Source of the DNA: UBA6382 sp963617965
GTDB lineage: Bacteria > Bacteroidota > Bacteroidia > Bacteroidales > Bacteroidaceae
NCBI GenBank assembly: GCA_963617965.1
Contig: CAVEQO010000003.1
Coordinates: 20,305 to 84,304 of the forward strand
Direction: 5' to 3'
DNA: 64,000 nucleotides
The translations under genes were made by a program, and so were the position numbers. The first letter of the stretch is position 1. Every line of letters begins with the position of its first letter. The notes beneath the pieces are model-generated. The model was not told where the DNA came from and made no database searches. It was given only the letters and a program-made list of their open reading frames with translations. This document shows positions 37,435 through 46,687 of this stretch, one piece after another.

Positions 37435-38181
37435 TTATCTGTTATTCCATATTTTCCAACTTGCCAGAGCCTGAAGACGGAGCATTTCCAGCCCGTTCTT
37501 GATGGTGGCACCCTGTGCCTCGCCTTTACGCAGGAACATTGTCTTGGCGGGGTTGTATACGAGATCATAGAGCAGGTGTCTGTCTGTCAGGAACTGGTAC
37601 GGAATGTCGGGGAACGTTTCCTGATGCGGGAAAGTCCCCAGCGGCGTGCAGTTGACGACCACCGTATGCTGCGCCATGACCTGTGCCGTCAGTTTACGGT
37701 AGACCATTCCCCCGGCGCGCTCCGTGCGGCTTACGGGAGTGGACTCGATCCCCAGCCTGGCGAGTCCATAGCGTATGGCTTTGGATGCGCCTCCCGTCCC
37801 CAGCACCAGAGCCTTGGTATGGTGTGGTTTGAGCAGGGGACGTATACTGTCTTCAAACCCCGCAACATCGGCATTGTAGCCTTTGAGGGTGGTGTTGCCG
37901 TCGCTGTCACGCTTAATGGCTATTACGTTGACGGCCCCGATTTCTCTGGCCTCGGCACTGATGTCGTCAAGCAACGGCATGACATTTTGCTTGTGGGGGA
38001 TGGTAACGTTGAGTCCTTTGAGTTGCGGATGTTCCTTTATCATTTTGACAAGGTCACCCACGGTTTCCGTTTCAAAGTTGAGATACCGTGCGTCAATGCC
38101 CTCCTTTTGGAACTTTTCAGTGAAGAACTGTCTGGAGAACGAGTGTACGAGGGGGGAACCTATGAGCCCGTATTCTGTCAT
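37435..38181 (-). CDS. aroE: Shikimate dehydrogenase
   Basis: Reduces 3-dehydroshikimate to shikimate in the chorismate pathway. The 248-residue protein has the substrate motif GLIGSPLVHSFSRQFF, GLNVTIPHKQNVMPLL with the catalytic Lys, YNADVAGFEDSI, and the NADP-binding turn VLGTGGASKAI. Its ATG overlaps the menG stop by four bases (ATGA), so translation is coupled. Confidence 0.96.
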   Translation of the reverse strand: MTEYGLIGSPLVHSFSRQFFTEKFQKEGIDARYLNFETETVGDLVKMIKEHPQLKGLNVTIPHKQNVMPLLDDISAEAREIGAVNVIAIKRDSDGNTTLKGYNADVAGFEDSIRPLLKPHHTKALVLGTGGASKAIRYGLARLGIESTPVSRTERAGGMVYRKLTAQVMAQHTVVVNCTPLGTFPHQETFPDIPYQFLTDRHLLYDLVYNPAKTMFLRKGEAQGATIKNGLEMLRLQALASWKIWNNR

Positions 38182-38936
38182 GGCGTATTGTTGTTCCTCT
38201 GTGGGGAGGCTGCTATATACATTGTGCAGAGTCCGGAAGTGAACCGTTTGAACGTGACGTGTTCAAACCCTGCTTTTTCGATGATTCCCTTCATTGTCTC
38301 GCCTTGGGGAAACACTTCCATCGTGGCGGGCAGATACTTGTAGGCGCAGTCGTCTCTTGACAACAGCTTGCCTATGGATGGCATCACCAGACGGCTGTAC
38401 AGCCGGAAGAGTTGTCGCATGGGAAAACGTCTTGGGGTGCACAACTCCAGTATCGCCAGATGCCCACCAGGTTTGAGCACTCGGAGAATCTCGTGCAGCC
38501 CTTTGTCGAGGTCGTGGAAATTCCGCACTCCGTACGCCACGGTGACAGCATCGAATGTATGATTTCCAAAAGTCATGTGCATACAGTCTTCCTTGCGGAA
38601 TGAAATGACGTTGGACAGTCCTTTTCTTTCCGTCTTGCGGCGTGCCACCTGCATCATGCCCTCGGAGAGGTCTGCCCCCATGATGCTTTCCGGTTTCAGT
38701 GTCTGTGCTGTCAGAATGGCAAAATCACCGGTGCCTGTCGCTACGTCAAGAATGCGGGTGGGCGCAAAGGGCTTCAGGGCGTTGACGGTGGCTTTGCGCC
38801 AACGGCGGTCTATGCCCCACGACAGAATGTGGTTGAGCCGGTCATACGAGTGGGCGATACTGTCAAACATGCGCTCAACCTGTACCTCTTTTTCTTCCTG
38901 CGGATTGTAGGGTTTTATTTTTTCCTGTGCGTACAT
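38178..38936 (-). CDS. menG: Demethylmenaquinone methyltransferase (UbiE/MenG)
   Basis: Final methylation of menaquinone, using SAM. The 252-residue protein starts at the ATG at 38936 and shows MFDSIAHSYDRLNHILSWGID, the SAM loop ILDVATGTGDFAIL, VTVAYGVRNFHD and LKPGGHLAILELCTP, all characteristic of the family. Codons further upstream lie beyond a promoter box at 38959-38966 and are not used. First gene of menG-aroE, probably continuing to purM-prfA-pyrF. Confidence 0.95.
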   Translation of the reverse strand: MYAQEKIKPYNPQEEKEVQVERMFDSIAHSYDRLNHILSWGIDRRWRKATVNALKPFAPTRILDVATGTGDFAILTAQTLKPESIMGADLSEGMMQVARRKTERKGLSNVISFRKEDCMHMTFGNHTFDAVTVAYGVRNFHDLDKGLHEILRVLKPGGHLAILELCTPRRFPMRQLFRLYSRLVMPSIGKLLSRDDCAYKYLPATMEVFPQGETMKGIIEKAGFEHVTFKRFTSGLCTMYIAASPQRNNNTP

Positions 38937-38958
38937 CACGACAACTCCAAACTGCCTA

Positions 38959-38966
38959 CAAAGGTA
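38959..38966 (-). promoter_or_regulatory. Promoter -7 element for menG-aroE
   Basis: Minus-strand TACCTTTG, 22 bases ahead of the menG ATG. Confidence 0.55.
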
Positions 38967-39048
38967 AGACTTTTCCATGAAAGGAGAGGCCCTTTCATGC
39001 CGTTTTGAAACGATGGCCAGACTGTTGGACTCTCGTTTTTGCCGGGAG

Positions 39049-41448
39049 TCAGAACCGGAGTTTGAAATCAATGCCCAGTTGCAGTGGTTTGCCTTTCTGC
39101 ACGTATCGCCGGTTCATGCTTTCAAAGCAGAATGAGTGGTAGCGTTTGTCGGTAAGGTTTTTGCCCCACAGGTTGATTTCGTATATGCCGAAGTCAAAAA
39201 GCAGGCGTGAGCCGATGATTGTGTATAGTGGTTGGCTTGCGTCGTTGTTCTCCGTCCAATAGATGCGTCCGCAGGCTTTGATGTCAGCTCCGGCTGTCAG
39301 TGATTTCAAAACTCCTCTTTTTGGCATCAGGACAGTATAGTCGGCACCTGCGCTGAGGGTGTTCTGCGGAATGAAAGGTATGCGGTTGCCTGTATAGTCC
39401 TTGCCCTTGCCTGCATCGTGTTTGGTGAATGTGGCGTGGGTGTACCCGTAGCTTGTCCATACCGTGAGTCTGGCGGAGGGGGTATAGCGCAGGGTGATTT
39501 CCGCCCCGTAGCTTCGGCTGCGTCCTGCGTTGACCATGGTGCGCCCAAGCCCGTTCGGTGCGAACCGCACTGTCTGTTGATCGCGAATGGTGGCAAGGAA
39601 GAGGGCAACCTCTGCCTGTAGTGTGCCGTCAAGGAATCTTAGGCGTGAGCCGATTTCGTAATTCCAGCTGAATTCGGGCTTGAAGGCTACAGCGTTGTTC
39701 ACATCGGGCGGTGCGCTTGCTGGCATTTCTTCAAGACAGGCCTTGATGTTGCTGATTACGGCAGAGGGCATCCCCATTTGGGCATACTTGTCAAGGGCGT
39801 TGTTTGTTGCGTCCTTGATACTTTGCGTCATGTCTCCACGCATGGACTCTTGCAGGAGGTCGGAGAACATTTGTACGTTGTAGCCTCCCGGACGGTGTCC
39901 CTTGGCGGCAGAGGCATAGAGCATGAAGTTGTCGCAGGGATGAATTTTGAAAGCAAGCCTAGGGAGGACTTCAAGGCAATTGTCGGATAGTTTGCCGTGG
40001 AATGAGGGAGTAGCTTTGAGATCGGTCAGATTCAGGGGCATTCGTCCGCCGGTCATGCTGAAATTGTAATTGACAGTTCCGGCGGAGTTGTAGGATAGCG
40101 AGTTGTGCTCGTAGTCAAGACGTACGCCTATGGTGAGGGAGACGGCTTTGGTAAAGTTCAGCGTGGACTGGTGGAACACGGCCAGATTGGTTGCAGGCGT
40201 GCGGAAATCCCCACCCATGGTAATGTGCGGGTCGTTGATGGTAACGCCCATTGAGGAGATGCCTTTGCCGCTAAGATCGGGCATATTGGAATTGATGTTG
40301 TGTTGCAGAAAATCAACGCCGTCTGTCTTGAAGTCTACCGGGCAGGAGGTTTTGAGCCATTGTTTAAGGGTACTGACACCGTTGAGCCATTGCCAGAACG
40401 AGCCCCGGCGTTTGTTTATTGTCAATTCCTGACTGACGGTGTTGAGGAGTTGCTTTTGTTCAAGCGTATAGATGTTGTCGGAAATGAAATCCTGATCCAT
40501 GAACAGACGGTCTTGCAGCCGTTGCCAACTTCCTGTGTAGTTGAGGGAGATATCGCCTGTGCGGTATTCCACGTTTACGCCGGCATTGGCCATGTTGCGG
40601 CGGTAGGAGCTTTCTTCGTTAGCGGAGATCTTGCCCAGAAGCGACGGGCGTGTTTCCTCGCCTTCTGCTTGGCCGGCATAGCAGTAGGGGTAGCCCCCCT
40701 CGTGGGAGTAGTCGTAGCTGGCGGTGAAATCTGCTTTCAACTTCCCGGTGCGCAGTATAGCGCGCATACGTCCACCTCCGGAGTTCATCTTGTCCTGCCG
40801 TTGGTGAAGCATGGTGTTTTGGTAGAAACCGTTGCTGCCGTCATAGTATCCTCCTGCACTGAAGGCGAAGCATTGGCTTATGCGGCGGTAGTGGGTCAGC
40901 GAGATGTTGCGATGGGCATCGGCGGTTGCCATACCAAGATTGAGCGTGAAGCCCTGATAGGAAAAAGGGGAGAGAGTGTGTATCCTTATGAGCCCTCCCA
41001 TGGAGTTGCGTCCGTAGAGGGTGCCTTGGGGTCCCCGGAGTATGTCGATGCGCTCAATGTCGTAGAAGCGGAAATCAAACGTGGATTTGTCAGAGTAGGG
41101 GATATTGTCTACGTACAGCCCTATGGCGGGGGTGTTGATGCGTGAACCTGTTCCGCGGATGTAGATGGCTGAGGTGAGTCTTGAGCCGTAGTCCGGAAGG
41201 AACGTGTTGGGTACTATGCCACTTATGCCTTTGAGGGAAGTGATGCCATGACGTGCCATGTCGTCCTTGCTGATGATTGAGACAGCACCGGGGCGTTCCA
41301 TTAGCTTGCCTGTTTCCTTGGGGGCTGACACGACGACCACTTCTTCTATGTCTTTCACGTCCGTGGAATCCTTTTTGTCGTTGGCATACAGCAAAACGGG
41401 GACAAAGGTCAGAAAGAGGAGAGCCTTGAGGGGGAGTGTTGTGTTCAT
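39049..41448 (-). CDS. TonB-dependent outer-membrane receptor (non-SusC type)
   Basis: A 799-residue receptor. A signal peptide (ending LLYAN) is followed by a TonB-box-like stretch (IEEVVVVSAPKE), a plug (RPGAVSIISKDDMARHG; SAIYIRGTGSRINTPAIGLY; ERIDILRGPQGTLYGRNSMGG) and a 22-strand-type barrel ending in QLGIDFKLRF. No carboxypeptidase-like domain and no SusD partner are present, so it belongs to the classical receptor group for iron complexes, cobalamin or small ligands. The substrate is not evident. It is flanked by rseP upstream and menG downstream but has its own promoter box. Confidence 0.93.
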   Translation of the reverse strand: MNTTLPLKALLFLTFVPVLLYANDKKDSTDVKDIEEVVVVSAPKETGKLMERPGAVSIISKDDMARHGITSLKGISGIVPNTFLPDYGSRLTSAIYIRGTGSRINTPAIGLYVDNIPYSDKSTFDFRFYDIERIDILRGPQGTLYGRNSMGGLIRIHTLSPFSYQGFTLNLGMATADAHRNISLTHYRRISQCFAFSAGGYYDGSNGFYQNTMLHQRQDKMNSGGGRMRAILRTGKLKADFTASYDYSHEGGYPYCYAGQAEGEETRPSLLGKISANEESSYRRNMANAGVNVEYRTGDISLNYTGSWQRLQDRLFMDQDFISDNIYTLEQKQLLNTVSQELTINKRRGSFWQWLNGVSTLKQWLKTSCPVDFKTDGVDFLQHNINSNMPDLSGKGISSMGVTINDPHITMGGDFRTPATNLAVFHQSTLNFTKAVSLTIGVRLDYEHNSLSYNSAGTVNYNFSMTGGRMPLNLTDLKATPSFHGKLSDNCLEVLPRLAFKIHPCDNFMLYASAAKGHRPGGYNVQMFSDLLQESMRGDMTQSIKDATNNALDKYAQMGMPSAVISNIKACLEEMPASAPPDVNNAVAFKPEFSWNYEIGSRLRFLDGTLQAEVALFLATIRDQQTVRFAPNGLGRTMVNAGRSRSYGAEITLRYTPSARLTVWTSYGYTHATFTKHDAGKGKDYTGNRIPFIPQNTLSAGADYTVLMPKRGVLKSLTAGADIKACGRIYWTENNDASQPLYTIIGSRLLFDFGIYEINLWGKNLTDKRYHSFCFESMNRRYVQKGKPLQLGIDFKLRF

Positions 41449-41465
41449 GAGAGAGGTTTTGGCGG

Positions 41466-41473
41466 CAAAGTTA
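41466..41473 (-). promoter_or_regulatory. Promoter -7 element for the TonB-dependent receptor
   Basis: Minus-strand TAACTTTG, 17 bases ahead of the receptor ATG. I see no Fur-like or other operator repeat near it. Confidence 0.5.
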
Positions 41474-41501
41474 CCGCCCTTTTCTGGGGCTGCAGTGAGC
41501 C

Positions 41502-42929
41502 TTACAGCAGAAACCTGAATATGTCATTGCCAAGGGCGTAGACCATCAGTAGTAGCAGAATGAACATACCCGCCATCTGGGCCCGTTCCTGAAACTTGAT
41601 GCTGAATTTTTTGCGGAAGATCATCTCGATGAGCAGAAACACGGCGTGGCCTCCGTCAAGGGCAGGAATCGGCAAGATGTTCATAAAAGCGAGAATAATG
41701 CTGATAAACGCCGTCAGTTCCCAAAAACGTTGCCAGTCCCATACCGTCGGAAACATACTGCCGATGGCTCCGAACGAACCGACACTCTTGGCCCCCTCCT
41801 TGGTAAAGAGGTATTTCAGGTCGCTTACATAGCCCTTGAACACGTCTACGCCGTGGCGGCAGCCAGCGGGGAACGATTCGATGAGGGAGTAGTGTTTGGT
41901 GACGGGCTTGTAGTAGGTCAGGGCTGAGGCTTGGATCACGCCCATGCGCAGCTCGGAGTCAAGCATCATGCGTACGGTGTCGGTGTTGCCTGTGCTGTGC
42001 ACAACGGTGATTTGCACGTTGCGCTTGCGTATGGAGTCGTTGGTAGTGGCTCCCTCAAGACGCTTTGCAAGAATCCTTAGAGCCGCATTATAGTCGCTCC
42101 ATGTCTGCGTGGGGGTGTTGTTGAAACTTGTTATCATGTCGCCTTTGCGCAGTCCGGCCTTGTCTGCCGGAGTGCCTGCCATGACACTGTCTATCACGGT
42201 AGGTATGTAGGGCGATATGAATGGTTTGTTGCTTTGGAACATGTCAAGCAGGTTCTGTCCTCCGGTGGGCATGGTAATCTCCTTGCTTATGCCGTTGCGC
42301 AATACCGTAACGGTCTTGGCGGTGGAAATGGAGCGCACGGCATCGGTGTTGAAGCTGCGGAAAGTCTTCCCGCCGGCTCCTGTCACGATGTCCCCGTCCT
42401 CGAAGCCTATGCTTTTTGCCTGACTGCTGAAAGTGAATCCCATGGTCATGTCCTTGACTGGGATGTATTGCTCGCCCCAGACAAACAGAATCATGGAGTA
42501 TACAAACAGGGCGAGGAAGAAGTTTACTGTCACTCCGCCAAGCATCACGAGCAGTCGCTGCCACGCCGGCTTCGTGCGGAACTCCCATGGCTGGGCTTCC
42601 CGTTTCATCTGCTCCACGTCCATTGACTCGTCAATCATTCCGGCTATCTTTACATAGCCGCCAAGAGGAATCCAGCCAATGCCGTATTCGGTACCCGAAT
42701 AGGGGTAGTTGCCGTCTGCTCCTTTCTCTATGGGTTTTTTGCCGCACAGTCTGCGCCACCATCTGGAGTAGGTGCTGAAGATGCGGAATTTGTAGTCAAA
42801 GAACAGGTAGAACTTCTCCACGCGGATGCCGAACAGCTTGGCGAAGAAAAAGTGTCCGCCCTCATGAAGGATTATAAGTATCGAGAGACAGAGTATCAGC
42901 TGGGCGGCTCTGATAAGAAAGACTTCCAT
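41502..42929 (-). CDS. rseP: RseP/site-2-type intramembrane zinc metalloprotease
   Basis: A 475-residue regulated intramembrane protease. The zinc motif H22-E23-G24-G25-H26 lies in the first membrane segment and the second metal motif NILPIPALDGGH in the C-terminal membrane region. Two PDZ-like regions fill the middle (SIGFEDGDIVTGAGG; GTPADKAGLRKGDMITSF). It would cleave anti-sigma factors or signal-peptide remnants in the inner membrane. It starts 21 bases after dxr, the usual order in Bacteroidales. Confidence 0.95.
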   Translation of the reverse strand: MEVFLIRAAQLILCLSILIILHEGGHFFFAKLFGIRVEKFYLFFDYKFRIFSTYSRWWRRLCGKKPIEKGADGNYPYSGTEYGIGWIPLGGYVKIAGMIDESMDVEQMKREAQPWEFRTKPAWQRLLVMLGGVTVNFFLALFVYSMILFVWGEQYIPVKDMTMGFTFSSQAKSIGFEDGDIVTGAGGKTFRSFNTDAVRSISTAKTVTVLRNGISKEITMPTGGQNLLDMFQSNKPFISPYIPTVIDSVMAGTPADKAGLRKGDMITSFNNTPTQTWSDYNAALRILAKRLEGATTNDSIRKRNVQITVVHSTGNTDTVRMMLDSELRMGVIQASALTYYKPVTKHYSLIESFPAGCRHGVDVFKGYVSDLKYLFTKEGAKSVGSFGAIGSMFPTVWDWQRFWELTAFISIILAFMNILPIPALDGGHAVFLLIEMIFRKKFSIKFQERAQMAGMFILLLLMVYALGNDIFRFLL

Positions 42930-42950
42930 GGGTAATGATAGTGTTTGTTG

Positions 42951-44111
42951 TTATTTTTTGTAGATGATGGCTTCTGCCGTTCTGCGGCTCTCCTTGTCCG
43001 ATGAGAGGTATGTGTCAAGCGACGGAGTGGTGCAGAACGTGGTCGTTTGTATGGTTTCTGCCAATGTTTCGTAGATTTGGGGATAGGTTATGTCGCCTTT
43101 GCGGAAGGCCAGATTTGCCACTTCGTTGGCGGCATTGAGGACGCACGGCATGTTGCCCCCTTGTCCGAGTGCCTCATAGGCAAGTTTCAGACACGGGAAT
43201 TTGTCGGTGTCCGGTTTCTCGAATGTCAGGGTGCCGGACTGGAAAATGTCAAGATGTGAATGCGACAGCTTGAGTCTGGTAGGATATGACAGGGCATATT
43301 GTATGGGCATGCGCATGTCAGGCTGTCCCAGCTGGGCTTTGACGGTGCCGTCAACGAACTCAACAGCCGAGTGTACAATGCTTTGGGGGTGGACTGCCAC
43401 ATCTATCCTGTCGGGGGCGATTCCGAACAGCCATTTCGCCTCTATCACTTCAAAGCCCTTGTTCATCATCGTAGCTGAGTCTATGGTTATCTTTGCACCC
43501 ATCTTCCACGTGGGGTGTTGCAGTGCTTGCCGGGCTGTCACACTTGACATTTCAGATGCGGAAAGCTGGCGGAAAGGACCGCCGGAGGCCGTTAGCAGCA
43601 GACGGCTGACGGTGTCGGGGGACTCGCCTGCCATACATTGGAAAATGGCCGAATGTTCACTGTCGACAGGCAGGATGGGTGTATGGTGCTGTAGGGCGAG
43701 ACTCGTTACCAGCTCGCCTGCCACAACAAGGGTTTCCTTGTTTGCCAATGCAAGTTGTTTGCCTGCCTTGATGGCGGCAACTGTAGGCTCAAGCCCGCAG
43801 AACCCCACAAGTGCGGCAACAACGGTGTCCACGGTGCCGAACTCCACAACTTCGCACAGGGCTCTTGCACCGGCAAAGACCTTGACCGGGTGATTTGACA
43901 GGGCTTCGCGGACGTAGTGGTATTTCGATTCGTCGGCAATGACTACGGCATCTGGTTCGAAACGCAAGGCCTGACCTATAAGCAGATCGGCTTGGGTGTT
44001 GGCGGTAAGGACGCATACGTCAAACATTTCGGGGTGTTCTGCCACGACTTGCAATGTTTGTGTCCCGATGGAACCGGTAGACCCGAGTATGGCCAGATGC
44101 TTCTTCTTCAT
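42951..44111 (-). CDS. dxr: 1-deoxy-D-xylulose 5-phosphate reductoisomerase
   Basis: Committed step of the MEP isoprenoid pathway, making 2-C-methyl-D-erythritol 4-phosphate with NADPH. The 386-residue protein has the N-terminal ILGSTGSIGTQTL nucleotide fold, ALANKETLVVAGELV, VDSEHSAIFQCM (metal-binding Asp and Glu), LTASGGPFR and KMGAKITIDSATMMNKGFEVIEA split over the active site. Length is normal. It lies between rimM and rseP. Confidence 0.97.
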   Translation of the reverse strand: MKKKHLAILGSTGSIGTQTLQVVAEHPEMFDVCVLTANTQADLLIGQALRFEPDAVVIADESKYHYVREALSNHPVKVFAGARALCEVVEFGTVDTVVAALVGFCGLEPTVAAIKAGKQLALANKETLVVAGELVTSLALQHHTPILPVDSEHSAIFQCMAGESPDTVSRLLLTASGGPFRQLSASEMSSVTARQALQHPTWKMGAKITIDSATMMNKGFEVIEAKWLFGIAPDRIDVAVHPQSIVHSAVEFVDGTVKAQLGQPDMRMPIQYALSYPTRLKLSHSHLDIFQSGTLTFEKPDTDKFPCLKLAYEALGQGGNMPCVLNAANEVANLAFRKGDITYPQIYETLAETIQTTTFCTTPSLDTYLSSDKESRRTAEAIIYKK

Positions 44112-44152
44112 GTATGGAATGGTTCTGTGTATGTGTAAGTGGTGCTTGTGAA

Positions 44153-44677
44153 TCAGTTGATGTCCAGAAGTCCTTCTGGGAGATTGAGGCGGAGAGTGCG
44201 TTGCCTGGCATTGACTTCTGCAACCAGATCCGGATGCACGGGCAGCAGCAGGGTGTCACCGTTGCCGGAAACTGTCTCCAGCAGAACATTGGCGGATGAA
44301 TCGTCAACGCCGACAACCGTGCCGAGTTGCCCGACCTGACTGTCTGACACGAGGAATCCTGTCAGTGCCCGCCATGAACAGAGGTTGTCGCTACGTTCCA
44401 GTGCGAGTGATTTTGGGAAAAAGACCTCGGTGTTCTGTAGAAACTTGACATCGTCTTCGCTGTCCAGTCTTTCAAACTTTATTATGGCAGTGTCGGAACC
44501 CTTGAAAAACCAACCCTCCATAAAGAAAGGGACGAGAATGCCGTCAATATTGCACACGAGGTAGTCCGCATCAACACTGTCAAACACGTCATCGGTGAAA
44601 TGCATGCTGATTTCGCCCTTTATCCCATGGGGACGGCCTGTCGTGCCTATCTTGAAGACTTCGTCAAAGGTTATCAT
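44153..44677 (-). CDS. rimM: Ribosome maturation factor RimM
   Basis: Assists 16S rRNA processing and 30S head assembly, binding uS19. The 174-residue protein has the N-terminal RimM barrel (GTTGRPHGIKGEISMHF) and a C-terminal PRC-barrel-like domain (LTGFLVSDSQVGQLGTVVGV; LLPVHPDLVAEVNARQRTLRL; LPEGLLDIN at the end, the family signature). It follows murA by 18 bases. Confidence 0.93.
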   Translation of the reverse strand: MITFDEVFKIGTTGRPHGIKGEISMHFTDDVFDSVDADYLVCNIDGILVPFFMEGWFFKGSDTAIIKFERLDSEDDVKFLQNTEVFFPKSLALERSDNLCSWRALTGFLVSDSQVGQLGTVVGVDDSSANVLLETVSGNGDTLLLPVHPDLVAEVNARQRTLRLNLPEGLLDIN

Positions 44678-44695
44678 GTGTAATGCGGTGGAGAA

Positions 44696-46000
44696 CTATC
44701 TCCGTTTGATGTTTGCACCGAGGGCGTTCAGGCGGATGTCAATGTCCTCGTAGCCTCGGTCAATCTGTTCCACGTTGTCTATCTGGCTCGTGCCGTCGGC
44801 ACTGAGGGCGGCGATGAGCAATGCTATGCCCGCCCTGATGTCGGGCGAGGCCATACGCCGGCCTCTCAGCTTGATCTTGTTGTCATGTCCCACGACAACG
44901 GCACGGTGAGGGTCACACAGTATAATCTGCGCACCCATGTCAATGAGCCTGTCTACAAAAAACAGGCGGCTCTCAAACATTTTCTGGTGAAACAGCACCG
45001 TCCCCCTTGCCTGGGTTGCCACAACGATAAGCACGCTCAGCAGGTCGGGCGTGAGTCCTGGCCACGGGGCATCGTCAATGGTCATGAACGAACCGTCGAG
45101 AAAAGTGTCGACGCTGTAGTGTTTCTGCTCTGGTATTTTTATAAAGTTTTTGCCTTCGCGCAGCCTTACTCCTAACCGTTGGAATGCTCTTGGGATGACA
45201 CCGAGTTCTTCGGGTATCACGTTGCGTATGGTCAGTCCGCCGCCGAGCATTACCGACATGCCGATGAAACTGCCTACTTCAATCATGTCGGCACTGACGG
45301 CGTGCGAAGTCCCGTGGAGGGAGTCCACCCCCCTTATGGTCAGCAGGTTCGATGAAATGCCTGTGATGTCAGCCCCCATGCGGTTGAGCATCTTGCAGAG
45401 ATGTTGGATATATGGTTCGCAGGCGGCGTTGTAGATGGTCGTGGTACCATGTGCCAGCACTGCGGCCATGATGATGTTGGCAGTTCCGGTGACGGAGGCC
45501 TCGTCCAGAATCATGTGAGTTCCCTTGAGCCTGTCGGCTTCGAGAGTGTAGCGTGAGTTGACGGTGTCTGGGGTGAGTCTGGCTCCCAACCTGCACATGC
45601 CGGAGAGATGAGTGTCAACCCTGCGGCGGCCTATCTTGTCGCCCCCTGGCTTTGCCAGTACGGCCGTGCCGAAGCGGGCCAGCAGCGGACCGGCAAGCAT
45701 GACACTGCCACGCAGTGCTGCGCATCTTGTCATGAAGTCTTCGCTCGTGGAGTAGCCAAGGTCTATGTCTTTTGCGCAAAACGAATAGTCGCCTTTACCG
45801 TGCCGGGTGATTTTCACTCCCAGGCTGCGCATCAGTTCGGTCAGGTGGAGGACATCCAGAATCTCCGGAATGTTGCTGATTCGCATTTCTTCGCTGGTAA
45901 GCAGCGTTGCGCATATCACTTCCAGAGCTTCGTTCTTGGCTCCCTGTGGGGCTATTTCGCCTCTTAGCGGATGTCCGCCTTCAATGATGAATGATGCCAT
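44696..46000 (-). CDS. murA: UDP-N-acetylglucosamine 1-carboxyvinyltransferase with Asp in place of the active-site Cys
   Basis: First committed step of peptidoglycan synthesis: moves enolpyruvate from PEP to UDP-GlcNAc. From the ATG at 46000 it has 434 residues of the EPSP-synthase-like double fold (QGAKNEALEVICATLL with the conserved Lys and Asn; LRGSVMLAGPLLARFG). The loop that holds Cys115 in E. coli reads KPGGDKIGRRRVDTH, with D121 at that position. Asp here keeps activity but prevents alkylation by fosfomycin in known MurA enzymes. An in-frame ATG five codons earlier is possible. Confidence 0.95.
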   Translation of the reverse strand: MASFIIEGGHPLRGEIAPQGAKNEALEVICATLLTSEEMRISNIPEILDVLHLTELMRSLGVKITRHGKGDYSFCAKDIDLGYSTSEDFMTRCAALRGSVMLAGPLLARFGTAVLAKPGGDKIGRRRVDTHLSGMCRLGARLTPDTVNSRYTLEADRLKGTHMILDEASVTGTANIIMAAVLAHGTTTIYNAACEPYIQHLCKMLNRMGADITGISSNLLTIRGVDSLHGTSHAVSADMIEVGSFIGMSVMLGGGLTIRNVIPEELGVIPRAFQRLGVRLREGKNFIKIPEQKHYSVDTFLDGSFMTIDDAPWPGLTPDLLSVLIVVATQARGTVLFHQKMFESRLFFVDRLIDMGAQIILCDPHRAVVVGHDNKIKLRGRRMASPDIRAGIALLIAALSADGTSQIDNVEQIDRGYEDIDIRLNALGANIKRR

Positions 46001-46034
46001 ATGTGTGTGATGCAAAGTGCCGGGTGTGACCGAA

Positions 46035-46640
46035 TCACTGTTTCCTCTTCCTATTACTGCGTGCGGGGACGTTGTGCTGGTGTGATGTTGCAGCGGCGAT
46101 AATGGCGTTTATGCGTTGCGAACTTACTGTTGGCGTTGTTTTGCCGTCGGTCAGTGTTACCATGTCGTTCACCAGTTTTTCAGGAGACAGCACGTTCCTG
46201 TTCCACTGGTACAGGCTCTTTGCCATTTGTGCCAGCGCGAGTTCGATGACGGCCTGCTTGGAGTCGCCTTCAGGAATATTGGCGATGGCTCTCACCGCTT
46301 CTTCGAGGGTCTGTCCGTAGTGCCGGAATTTGGGGTGGGTTTGGGGGTAGCCAAGATGGGGTCTCTCCTGTTCCTCTTCCGTGTGGATGCTGATTGGAAA
46401 CGGGGAGTCCACGTCAAGACGGTAGCCGGATATAAGTGCCAGATGATCCCAGAGCATACGCTGTTGGTCTTCGGGGTCTTTTTGTAGCGGCACTTTGGTG
46501 CTCATGATTTTTATGATGGTCTCGGCGCAACGCTGCCGCTCCTTTCTGTCTGTCAGGGTCATGGCAAACTCTACCATACTCTGTATGTTGCGCCCGTAGT
46601 CGGGCAGTATAAGCTTTTCTTGTGCTGTGTTGTATTCCAT
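46035..46640 (-). CDS. DUF4290-family protein
   Basis: A 201-residue cytosolic protein starting MEYNTAQEKLILPDYGRNIQ, the recognisable opening of DUF4290, a family confined to Bacteroidetes with no known function. It is mainly helical (VEFAMTLTDRKERQRCAETI), with a Pro/His-rich middle (HLGYPQTHPKFRHYGQTLEE) and a basic tail. The upstream open frame lacks family character. It precedes murA by 34 bases; the constant linkage to murA suggests a tie to cell-wall synthesis or growth, but only by context. Confidence 0.87.
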   Translation of the reverse strand: MEYNTAQEKLILPDYGRNIQSMVEFAMTLTDRKERQRCAETIIKIMSTKVPLQKDPEDQQRMLWDHLALISGYRLDVDSPFPISIHTEEEQERPHLGYPQTHPKFRHYGQTLEEAVRAIANIPEGDSKQAVIELALAQMAKSLYQWNRNVLSPEKLVNDMVTLTDGKTTPTVSSQRINAIIAAATSHQHNVPARSNRKRKQ

Positions 46641-46687
46641 TGTGGGGATATGTTGGACTGGTGTTGTTCTGGTACGCAGTACGGTCT

